Position numbers and translations under genes: made by a program. From assembly GCF_900103125.1 (NCBI RefSeq), contig NZ_FNJV01000010.1, positions 186,001-250,000 of the forward strand: a DNA stretch of 64,000 nt, written 5' to 3'. Position 1 is the first letter of the stretch; each line of letters opens with the position of its first letter. Under the pieces are notes generated by a model. It saw nothing but the letters and a program-made list of their open reading frames with translations, did no database searches and was not told the origin of the DNA. Of this stretch, positions 28,885 through 35,667 are shown piece after piece. The DNA is from Mucilaginibacter sp. OK268. GTDB lineage: Bacteria; Bacteroidota; Bacteroidia; Sphingobacteriales; Sphingobacteriaceae.

Positions 28885-29685
28885 ATGATCAAACTAAAAT
28901 ACCTAATCTTAGTTTTCGCGCTGTTTTTACTGGCGTGTAAAAAAGAGCAATTGCTCAATCCCAATCAAGTTGAACCGGTTAACCTTACAATTAAGGGTTA
29001 TGTGATGACGGATACACTGGAGTTTGTGTTTAATAATAAAATATTAGGGCAGGCGATTGATGACGCATTCACAACAAGTCAAACCGGGGTCCTTTTTACT
29101 CCGGGAGATAAGATTCAGGTCCGTAAAAAAGCGGATGGCAAAACAGTTGGTAATATCGAAGTAGCTGCAAGTCCATTTAACCAGGTTAAAAAGATATTTT
29201 ATGATGGCACCACCTTATCAAATAATTTAGTGCTCACACCTGTCACAAACCCAGAAAACATGGGTTTACGGTTAAGGTTCAGTACGCCCTTTAAAGATTT
29301 TTATGGAGGCCCGGTGGATATTGAAATTTTTGAGTATACGGTTAATAACGATACATATGAGATTACTTATACTTCCGTAAAAGAAGTGAAAAATGTAACC
29401 GGGGTGTTTGGGGATTTCGTCGAATTAGAGCCGCTTATCAGTACAGAGCTACTTACTAAGCAATATAATGTAAAAGTATATAAAGCCGGGACAAAAGAGT
29501 TACCCTACACCAGTATGGACCATGTTTTTCTGGATGATCCGGATCCGAATAACAATTACAGCGAAGCTATAAGCTTCGAAAAAGGGGCAAGCAAATTAAT
29601 TTCGATCTCTCCTAATGGAAACGATGATAAAACAGAGATTGGTTCTGGCTATAGTATAGCTGATTTTTCGGCAGCTTTTAAATAA
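28885..29685 (+). CDS. Lipoprotein of unknown function in the TonB locus
   Basis: 266 residues. The start MIKLKYLILVFALFLLACKK is a lipoprotein signal with the lipid Cys at about residue 18. The rest is beta-rich and does not match a family I can name; it includes TPGDKIQVRKKADGKTVG and the acidic stretch DDPDPNNNYSE near the end. It starts 29 bp after the terminator behind the beta-helix gene. Position and signal suggest an outer-membrane partner of the receptor, filling the place a SusD would have in a sugar locus (inference). Confidence 0.75.
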   Translation: MIKLKYLILVFALFLLACKKEQLLNPNQVEPVNLTIKGYVMTDTLEFVFNNKILGQAIDDAFTTSQTGVLFTPGDKIQVRKKADGKTVGNIEVAASPFNQVKKIFYDGTTLSNNLVLTPVTNPENMGLRLRFSTPFKDFYGGPVDIEIFEYTVNNDTYEITYTSVKEVKNVTGVFGDFVELEPLISTELLTKQYNVKVYKAGTKELPYTSMDHVFLDDPDPNNNYSEAISFEKGASKLISISPNGNDDKTEIGSGYSIADFSAAFK

Positions 29686-29752
29686 TAAACAATTTTTTAA
29701 ATTCAAAATTTTAACTGATCTGACCAATTATATAAAAAAGTAGCAGGTAAAC

Positions 29753-29920
29753 ATGTTCGTGAAAGACAAACTCAAACAACAACACTCTTTAGAGGATTTT
29801 TCTGAACAGTGTTCGACCAATAGTAATCCTTATCTGCTCATCACCGGAAGCCTTACGGCACTCGGTGGTTTAATTATATTTTCACTGATTATCTGGTTAG
29901 GGCGTGTGTGTATCCAATAA
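29753..29920 (+). CDS. 55-residue single-pass membrane protein
   Basis: A small ORF, MFVKDKLKQQHSLEDF at the start, with one clear membrane helix (LLITGSLTALGGLIIFSLII, about residues 28-48) and a short tail. The N-terminus is charged, which fits a cytoplasmic side. AGGT lies six bases before the ATG. It is 67 bp downstream of the lipoprotein gene, on the same strand, and its end lies inside a long hairpin (29895-29939). I do not recognise a family; it could be a small accessory of the uptake system. Confidence 0.55.
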   Translation: MFVKDKLKQQHSLEDFSEQCSTNSNPYLLITGSLTALGGLIIFSLIIWLGRVCIQ

Positions 29921-29939
29921 GCACACACTCGGCCTAACC
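29895..29939. terminator. Long hairpin at the end of the uptake locus
   Basis: GGTTAGG (29895-29901) pairs with CCTAACC (29933-29939), and GTGTGTG pairs with CACACAC inside, with small internal mismatches. It contains the stop codon of the 55-residue ORF. There is no T-run after it, so termination is plausible but not certain. Confidence 0.45.
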
Positions 29940-29943
29940 ATAT

Positions 29944-30084
29944 TCAGCGTTCCCACTTATACTCCAATTTCACCTGCCGCATTATTTCCTGAAGGTGCAA
30001 TGCATTAGCAGATATATAATCGGCATTACTGCCTGTATTTCTTTGCCCTGAAAAATAAATTGAAAATAAATTTGCGTAACTCAT
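29944..30084 (-). CDS. Possible 46-residue antisense ORF
   Basis: An ATG at 30084, inside the upstream ArsR operator, opens 46 codons on the minus strand to a TGA at 29944. The second half (NADYISANALHLQEIMRQVK) looks protein-like, and the hairpin at 29895-29939 lies directly after the stop. No family recognised. It may be the C-terminal remnant of a lost gene or chance. The remaining part of the gap 29921-30070 has nothing else of note. Confidence 0.2.
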   Translation of the reverse strand: MSYANLFSIYFSGQRNTGSNADYISANALHLQEIMRQVKLEYKWER

Positions 30085-30119
30085 AAGTTACATATACATT
30101 TGGGTAACTTAAAAGTTAC
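30071..30119 (+). promoter_or_regulatory. Promoter with twin 16-bp operators before the ArsR/SRPBCC operon
   Basis: TTTG at 30071-30074 and TACATTTG at 30095-30102, 20 bp apart, match the Bacteroidota promoter (TTTG, 19-20 bp, TAnnTTTG). Two near-palindromes overlap it: GTAACTCATAAGTTAC (30076-30091), between the two elements, and GTAACTTAAAAGTTAC (30104-30119), over the expected start of transcription. Each has the half-site GTAACT. The layout is that of repression by an ArsR dimer, and one is encoded in this operon. The ATG follows at 30125, leaving a very short leader. Confidence 0.8.
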
Positions 30120-30124
30120 GCATT

Positions 30125-30577
30125 ATGGCAAAGATCATTCAACACCAATTTTTTTACCCCAATCCACCAGAGGTAGTTTGGGAATATCTGACAAAACCCG
30201 AGCTGATTGCTCAATGGTTGATGAAGAACAATTTTGAGCCCACCGTAGGGCATGAATTTAATTTCCATGCGAGCCCTATGCCCGATATGGATTTCGATGG
30301 GGTTTTTCATTGCAAAGTATTGGAGATCGTTCCGTTCAAAAAACTTTCTTATTCCTGGAATTTTGGACCCGGCGACGGATCGTTAACCACCTCCGTAGTG
30401 AACTGGACCCTAACTGAGAAAGACAATGGCACCGACCTTTTACTGATCCATCGTGGATTCGAAGGAACCAACAACTTCCTGTCAATGTTCAACTCAATGG
30501 AAAAAGGCTGGTTAGAATTGGTACAAAAACTTTTGAAGGTAATCAACAACGCAGCAAATGGAACAACACAGGCTTGA
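30125..30577 (+). CDS. SRPBCC / AHSA1-type protein
   Basis: 150 residues. It starts with the family pattern IIQHQFFYPNPPEVVWEYLT and ELIAQWLMKNNFEPTVGHEF, and has the closing helix SMEKGWLELVQKL, all typical of the START-like AHSA1 fold that binds hydrophobic ligands. Often encoded with an ArsR regulator, as here, where the two genes overlap by 20 bp. Biochemical role unknown for this group. Confidence 0.9.
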   Translation: MAKIIQHQFFYPNPPEVVWEYLTKPELIAQWLMKNNFEPTVGHEFNFHASPMPDMDFDGVFHCKVLEIVPFKKLSYSWNFGPGDGSLTTSVVNWTLTEKDNGTDLLLIHRGFEGTNNFLSMFNSMEKGWLELVQKLLKVINNAANGTTQA

Positions 30578-30884
30578 TGCATTCCAGGTAATTGCCGACC
30601 CGAGCCGGAGACAAATGTTATACCTGCTCTCGAAAGATAGTTTAACCATTAATTCATTAGCCGACAATTTTGATATGAGCCGGCCCGCCGTATCCAAACA
30701 TATTAAAGTACTATATAATGCAGGCTTTATTTCTATACAGGATATCGGCCGGGAACGTCACTGCATTCTGAAGCAGGAGGGTTTTAACGAATTACATAAA
30801 TGGTTAGAATATTTTGACGAATTCTGGGGCAGTAAATTGAAAAGTTTAGAAGCCCTGTTAAACGAAAGAACAAACAAAAAATAA
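30558..30884 (+). CDS. ArsR-type HTH repressor
   Basis: 108 residues: winged helix with DAFQVIADPSRRQMLYLLSK, LTINSLADNFDMSRPAVSKHIK recognition helix, and NAGFISIQDIGRERHC wing. It lacks the CxC metal site of true arsenic sensors, so it belongs to the group that accompanies SRPBCC proteins. It overlaps the preceding gene by 20 bp and probably represses the operon through the two GTAACT palindromes at 30076 and 30104. Confidence 0.92.
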   Translation: MEQHRLDAFQVIADPSRRQMLYLLSKDSLTINSLADNFDMSRPAVSKHIKVLYNAGFISIQDIGRERHCILKQEGFNELHKWLEYFDEFWGSKLKSLEALLNERTNKK

Positions 30885-30897
30885 ATCAATAGAAATC

Positions 30898-31389
30898 ATG
30901 AAAAACCAAAATTTCACAGCTACCATTTTGGTAGACCAAACCCCAGCACAAGCTTTCGATGCCATCAATAACGTACGCGGATGGTGGTCGGAAGAAACTA
31001 AAGGTGATACCGATAAACCCGGCGCCGTATTTTATTACCATTACCAGGACGTACATAGCTGCACATTCCAAATCACTGAATTAATACCCGGTAAAAAAGT
31101 TGTTTGGCATGTACTGCAAAATCATTTTAATTTTATTAAAGACCAGAGCGAGTGGGTGGATACAGATGTTGTTTTTGAAATTGCCAGTAAAGGCGACAAA
31201 ACAGAGATCAACTTTACACATGTTGGACTTGTACCGGCATATGAATGTTATGATATTTGTTTTAACGCATGGGGTACATACATCACCAAAAGTTTGTACG
31301 ACCTTATTACTAAGGGTAAGGGCCAGCCAAACCCTATAGAAGAAGCTGTAAAAAAAGCGCGAGAAATGAGCGCTGAGTTATTAAAATAA
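30898..31389 (+). CDS. SRPBCC-domain protein
   Basis: 163 residues with TILVDQTPAQAFDAINNVRGWWSEE as the opening strand/helix and FTHVGLVPAYECYDICFNAWGTYI toward the end, typical of the AHSA1-like group. It shares about half its residues by eye with the next gene (TVDQSPGEVFDAISNVCGWW), so the two are tandem duplicates. It starts 13 bp after the ArsR gene. Role unknown. Confidence 0.88.
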   Translation: MKNQNFTATILVDQTPAQAFDAINNVRGWWSEETKGDTDKPGAVFYYHYQDVHSCTFQITELIPGKKVVWHVLQNHFNFIKDQSEWVDTDVVFEIASKGDKTEINFTHVGLVPAYECYDICFNAWGTYITKSLYDLITKGKGQPNPIEEAVKKAREMSAELLK

Positions 31390-31403
31390 GAAGGAGAGAA
31401 AAA

Positions 31404-31862
31404 ATGAGAGATCAAAATTATAACATCGTTTTTACGGTAGACCAATCGCCAGGGGAGGTTTTTGATGCTATCAGTAACGTTTGTGGATGGTGGACAGAAA
31501 ACATGGAAGGCGGTTCTCAAAAACTAAATGATGAATTCGAAGTCCGTTTTGGGGATGTGCATTATTCCAAACAAAAACTAATAGAGCTGATCCCTGACAA
31601 AAAGATTGTTTGGTTTGTTACAGATAGCAAACTCAATTTTGTGAAAGACAAAAGCGAATGGACGGGCACTCAAATTATTTTTGAAATTACTGAATATGGC
31701 AGCAAAACAGAACTGCGTTTTACACACGTAGGTTTAACACCTCAATATGAATGTTATGGTGCTTGTTCAAACGCCTGGTGCGGTTATATAAGCAATAGTT
31801 TGAATAGTTTGATAACTACCGGTGAAGGACAACCAACCGGAAAAGAAGAAGTGAATTCCTGA
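31404..31862 (+). CDS. SRPBCC-domain protein, paralogue of the preceding gene
   Basis: 152 residues, last gene of the operon. It repeats the landmarks of its neighbour: FTVDQSPGEVFDAISNVCGW, FVKDKSEWTGTQIIFEI and FTHVGLTPQYECYGACSNAW. The conserved Cys-x-x-x-Cys spacing in ECYGACSNAW (ECYDICFNAW in the neighbour) is a shared feature. Fourteen bases separate the two genes, and AAGGAG precedes the start, one of the few strong Shine-Dalgarno sites here. Confidence 0.88.
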   Translation: MRDQNYNIVFTVDQSPGEVFDAISNVCGWWTENMEGGSQKLNDEFEVRFGDVHYSKQKLIELIPDKKIVWFVTDSKLNFVKDKSEWTGTQIIFEITEYGSKTELRFTHVGLTPQYECYGACSNAWCGYISNSLNSLITTGEGQPTGKEEVNS

Positions 31863-31908
31863 GACCGCCGGAGAAATAACCCGGGATCCTTACCTCAAAA
31901 GGAGCTAT

Positions 31909-31937
31909 AAAGCCCCCAGTTTTTGCTGGAGGCTTTT
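31909..31937 (+). terminator. Intrinsic terminator of the SRPBCC operon
   Basis: AAAGCCCCCAG (31909-31919) pairs with CTGGAGGCTTT (31926-31936), one mismatch, followed by TTTT at the end. It is the last feature of the operon; the rest of the 363-bp gap holds repeat copy 2. Confidence 0.75.
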
Positions 31938-32062
31938 GGTTTGTGTGGTTAATCGGCAGGTTACGATATTATTAAACGTGAGCCTGGGATAAGCAGTTCA
32001 TGTTATTTAAAGACACCCTGAATATTTTGCTCAAAGCTGACCAATGTAAACCCCATTATTTA

Positions 32063-32171
32063 TGGTTTACACTGTAAATCGTTTTTTTTGATATAAAATA
32101 AATAAATTAATTGATTATCAATAATATATAAAAATATAAACTATAAAAAGTGTAAACCATGTAAACCCACT
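32063..32171 (-). repeat. ~110-bp palindromic repeat (copy 2), inverted
   Basis: Bases 32143-32171 are the exact reverse complement of 22320-22348 (29 of 29). The central ATTGA-TTA-TCAAT palindrome (32110-32122) matches the centre of copy 1, and the other end carries TGGTTTACA (32063-32071). A further box, ATGTAAACCCC, lies just outside at 32044. The interior is diverged. The two copies enclose 9.8 kb from FecR to the SRPBCC operon. Confidence 0.65.
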
Positions 32172-32225
32172 TTTCAACATAGCGGACATCGGGATCAGGT
32201 TTGCATTTCTTATCCCGAACTCGCG

Positions 32226-34049
32226 TTATTTAATATCAACACTAAATTCATTACTCGTTTTGTTCTCAGGGGTAACGATGATATACTTTAAAGTTAAAGG
32301 CCGGCCATTGGTGATGGGTGACAGGAATGGACCTGAATACAGATCGACAGTATTATCAACCTTGTGCCCGTCTATGGTGTAATATACTTTGCTGTCCGCA
32401 ACAAAAGGGGTAATGGTTATTCTTTTTCTTTTGGTTGGCGCGTCATCAGTAATCACCACGTTTGCTTCCGGGATCCGGTAATTTACACCCGATCGCTCTA
32501 TTGACTCTAAAACTACCGGTAATCTTTTGCTGGCAAAATCTTCATAGTTCTTGTTCTCTGTTTTTGTCCAGCCAACTTCTGCTAACGCGATGGCACGGGG
32601 AAACAGCATATATTCTAACTTATTGTTGGTGGATACATACTCCGTCCACATATTGGCCTGCACACCTAAAATATGTTTTTGCTGATCGGAAGTTAGCGCA
32701 GTAGGCCGTGGATTATAATTATAAACCACATCTAATGGCAGGAAACCGCCAATAGCAAGGGGTTCTGTTTTACCGTCTTTGGCCTGGGCATGATCTACAT
32801 ACATATTGCTATTGGGCGACATGATCACGTTATGCCCTTCTTTAGCGGCCTGTATGCCACCGGCTTCGCCCCTCCAGCTCATTACGGTTGCATTGGGTGT
32901 TAGTCCGCCTTCCAATATTTCGTCCCAGCCAATTAAGCTTTTGCCGTTTTTGTTTAAAAATTTTTCTATGCGGTTAATAAACCAGCTTTGCAGTTCGTGC
33001 TCATCTTTCAGCTTATTTTCGTGAATGATCTTTTGTGCCAGTGCCGAAGTTTTCCATTCATCCTTCGGAACCTCATCTCCACCAATGTGGATATACTTAC
33101 TTGGGAAAATAGTCATCACCTCGGTTAAAACGTCCTGTAAAAACTGAAAGGTTGGCTCGCCTGGATTGTAAATGGTATTATGTACCCCCCAGTAGCCTGG
33201 TACTTTGTACGGACCGGTTCCATTGCCTAATTCGGGATATGCAGCTAATACGGCGGTACTGTGACCCGGCATTTCAATTTCGGGAATCACTTCAATATTT
33301 CTGTCGGCCGCGTATTTTACAATTTCACGAGCCTGTTCCTGGGTATAAAAGCCACCGCTCTTTTTTCCATCGTAGATGAACGGATTAAAATCGCCGTAAC
33401 CACCAATAATGGTCGAATCGCGCCAGGCGCTGATGGCGGTTAGTTTTGGATATTTTTTTATTTCCAGGCGCCAGCCCTGGTCGTCTGTTAAATGCCAGTG
33501 CAGGGTGTTTAGTTTTAGCGAAGCCATTACGTCCAGGATCTTTTTGATCTCGTTGGCATCAAAAAAATGCCGGCCAACATCCATCATCAGGCCGCGGTAT
33601 GCAAAATTGGGTTCATCATTAATGTTCACCACCGGGACAGATAATTGTTTACCCTTTTGCTGAATAAGTTGTAATAATGACTGAACGCCATAAAATACGC
33701 CGGCGCGGTTTCCCAGTATATTCACCCCTTTACTGGTTACTTTAAGCTGATAACTTTCATTAGGCAGTTTAGCAGATGAGGTATTTAAAACAACGGCATT
33801 TGTAACAGCTGCATTATTGATATTTAAAGTAAAGCCGTATTGCTTTTTCAAAAAATAATTGAACATGCCGGCTACCTTTTGAGCATCAGGTTCTTTGGCT
33901 ACGATACTGGTATGCTGATTAATGATAAACTGGCCAACACCTTTTTCGGCAAATGCAGGTTTAGGTACGATGGTTACTTCATCGGTTTGCTGAGCAAACG
34001 TGGTCCGAGCGAATAAAATCAGGGCGAATAAAAAGAGGTTTTTTTTCAT
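32226..34049 (-). CDS. GH20 beta-N-acetylhexosaminidase
   Basis: 607 residues from the ATG at 34049, where a signal peptide (MKKNLFLFALILFA...TFAQQ) begins; the longer frame to 34127 is ignored. An N-terminal GH20b domain precedes the catalytic barrel with HWHLTDDQGWRLEIKKYP, the Asp325-Glu326 pair in IHIGGDEVPKDEW, and WGVHNTIYNPGEP. A chitobiase-like C-terminal domain follows. It removes terminal beta-linked GlcNAc or GalNAc, with substrate-assisted catalysis. Last gene of the PUL, 80 bp after the GH29 gene. Confidence 0.94.
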   Translation of the reverse strand: MKKNLFLFALILFARTTFAQQTDEVTIVPKPAFAEKGVGQFIINQHTSIVAKEPDAQKVAGMFNYFLKKQYGFTLNINNAAVTNAVVLNTSSAKLPNESYQLKVTSKGVNILGNRAGVFYGVQSLLQLIQQKGKQLSVPVVNINDEPNFAYRGLMMDVGRHFFDANEIKKILDVMASLKLNTLHWHLTDDQGWRLEIKKYPKLTAISAWRDSTIIGGYGDFNPFIYDGKKSGGFYTQEQAREIVKYAADRNIEVIPEIEMPGHSTAVLAAYPELGNGTGPYKVPGYWGVHNTIYNPGEPTFQFLQDVLTEVMTIFPSKYIHIGGDEVPKDEWKTSALAQKIIHENKLKDEHELQSWFINRIEKFLNKNGKSLIGWDEILEGGLTPNATVMSWRGEAGGIQAAKEGHNVIMSPNSNMYVDHAQAKDGKTEPLAIGGFLPLDVVYNYNPRPTALTSDQQKHILGVQANMWTEYVSTNNKLEYMLFPRAIALAEVGWTKTENKNYEDFASKRLPVVLESIERSGVNYRIPEANVVITDDAPTKRKRITITPFVADSKVYYTIDGHKVDNTVDLYSGPFLSPITNGRPLTLKYIIVTPENKTSNEFSVDIK

Positions 34050-34129
34050 AATAAATTTAGAGCAGGGCCATCCGGGTTTTTTTCGTGCCGGATGGATTAT
34101 TAGATATTTGTAGTTAAGTATGTGCAATT

Positions 34130-35632
34130 TTAAAGCCCGGTAAATTGTTTATATAAACCTATAGCAGTTAAAGTTGGATTTAACCTGGATGAGGTAATGT
34201 TTAATCTTACCTTTTGAGCCGTAACCGGTTTAAAGCGGATCAATCTTTTAGCGCCAACAGTAGTGCCTTCGGTTATTTGCTCCCAGCTTGTTCCGTTAAA
34301 ATATTCCAGGTTGAATTTTTCAATACGCTGTCCAACGGTGATATTTTCCTGCAAACTCAATACATCAAATGTTTGTGATTTGGGTAGGCTGCATTCTATC
34401 ACTGCAGTGGTGTCGCTACCTTTTGTGGTCCAGTAATTATGGATATTGCCATTAAAAAGAGCTTTGGCATTCTTGCCATTGGCCGAGCTGATCTTCGCCC
34501 CTTTCAACAGGTTGGTTTTAAAAGTTTGATCGATGATGTTTTTCCATGCCATCAAATTTTTCTGATCGTGTTCATTGATCAGGCCCTTTTTATCTGGTGG
34601 GATATTTAGCAGTAAAACAGAATTTCGGCCTACGGAACTGTAATAAATATCCAATAGTTTTTCGGGCGATTTTACGTTATTATCTTCCGCTTCATGATAA
34701 AACCATCCTGGTCTGATGGATACATCTGTTTCTGCAGGGTACCATACCAGGGCTTTTGCCTTGCTGACTTTGTCGCGGTTTCCAAGGTCACTGCCGGTCA
34801 TATCCCCTTTGGGTTTAAACGCAATATCCTTTTGCGAATCTTTTTCGGTGTCCGCATTGTCTTGCTGATCTACCGGTATAACGCTCCATTCGGATAAACG
34901 GCCATAACCACTTTCGGTGCCTACCCAACGTACATCCGGCCCCATAATAGCTATTACAGCGTTAGGCTGTAACTTCCGGATCAAGCTGTACCAGGCGTCA
35001 AAATGATATACCGGTTTTTTACCGTTGGGGCCTTCGCCATTGGCTCCGTCAAACCAAACTTCATCAACCCGGCCGTAATTGCTCAGTAATTCGGTCAACT
35101 GGTTCATGAAATAAGCATTATACTTTTCGGTATAGCCATAATCGGGATTGTTCCTGTCCCATGGCGAAAGGTAGATGCCAAAACCAACGCCTTGCTGATG
35201 GCAGGCATCGGCTACTTCTTTTACCACATCGCCCTGGCCGTTTTTCCAGGGACTGTTTTTTACAGAATGTTCTGTGTACTTACTTGGCCACAGGCAAAAG
35301 CCATCGTGGTGTTTGGCGGTGATGATCACCTGTTTTATCCCGGCTTGTTTGCAGGTGCGTACCCATTGGGCTGCATCCAGTTGGCTTGGGTTAAATAGTT
35401 TGGTATCTTCCTTGCCATCGCCCCACTCCCGGTTGGTAAAGGTGTTCATGCCGAAATGGAGAAAGGCCGTGAACTCCAACTGTTGCCAGCGTAATTGCCG
35501 TGGCGAAGGCGTAATGTGCGCGGCTTTACTTACAATTTCCTGTTGGGAATCTGTTGGATTGATCGCCGTGTAATTTTGTGCAAAAGCCGACGAGCAAAAG
35601 CCAATGGCTATTATGGATAATATGTGTTTCAT
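34130..35632 (-). CDS. GH29 alpha-L-fucosidase with C-terminal F5/8-type domain
   Basis: 500 residues, signal peptide ending at FAQ. The catalytic part has FLHFGMNTFTNREWGDG, ITAKHHDGFCLWPS, IYLSPWDRN and the nucleophile Asp195 in VWFDGANGE. From about residue 375 on there is a beta-sandwich carbohydrate-binding module of the F5/8 type. It removes fucose from glycans. Residues 1-25 are almost the same as in the GH20 gene just upstream (35668), though the enzymes are unrelated. It lies 35 bp behind that gene. Confidence 0.93.
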   Translation of the reverse strand: MKHILSIIAIGFCSSAFAQNYTAINPTDSQQEIVSKAAHITPSPRQLRWQQLEFTAFLHFGMNTFTNREWGDGKEDTKLFNPSQLDAAQWVRTCKQAGIKQVIITAKHHDGFCLWPSKYTEHSVKNSPWKNGQGDVVKEVADACHQQGVGFGIYLSPWDRNNPDYGYTEKYNAYFMNQLTELLSNYGRVDEVWFDGANGEGPNGKKPVYHFDAWYSLIRKLQPNAVIAIMGPDVRWVGTESGYGRLSEWSVIPVDQQDNADTEKDSQKDIAFKPKGDMTGSDLGNRDKVSKAKALVWYPAETDVSIRPGWFYHEAEDNNVKSPEKLLDIYYSSVGRNSVLLLNIPPDKKGLINEHDQKNLMAWKNIIDQTFKTNLLKGAKISSANGKNAKALFNGNIHNYWTTKGSDTTAVIECSLPKSQTFDVLSLQENITVGQRIEKFNLEYFNGTSWEQITEGTTVGAKRLIRFKPVTAQKVRLNITSSRLNPTLTAIGLYKQFTGL

Positions 35633-35667
35633 TTAATTAGTTTACATTTTCAAAACAGGACAATTGA

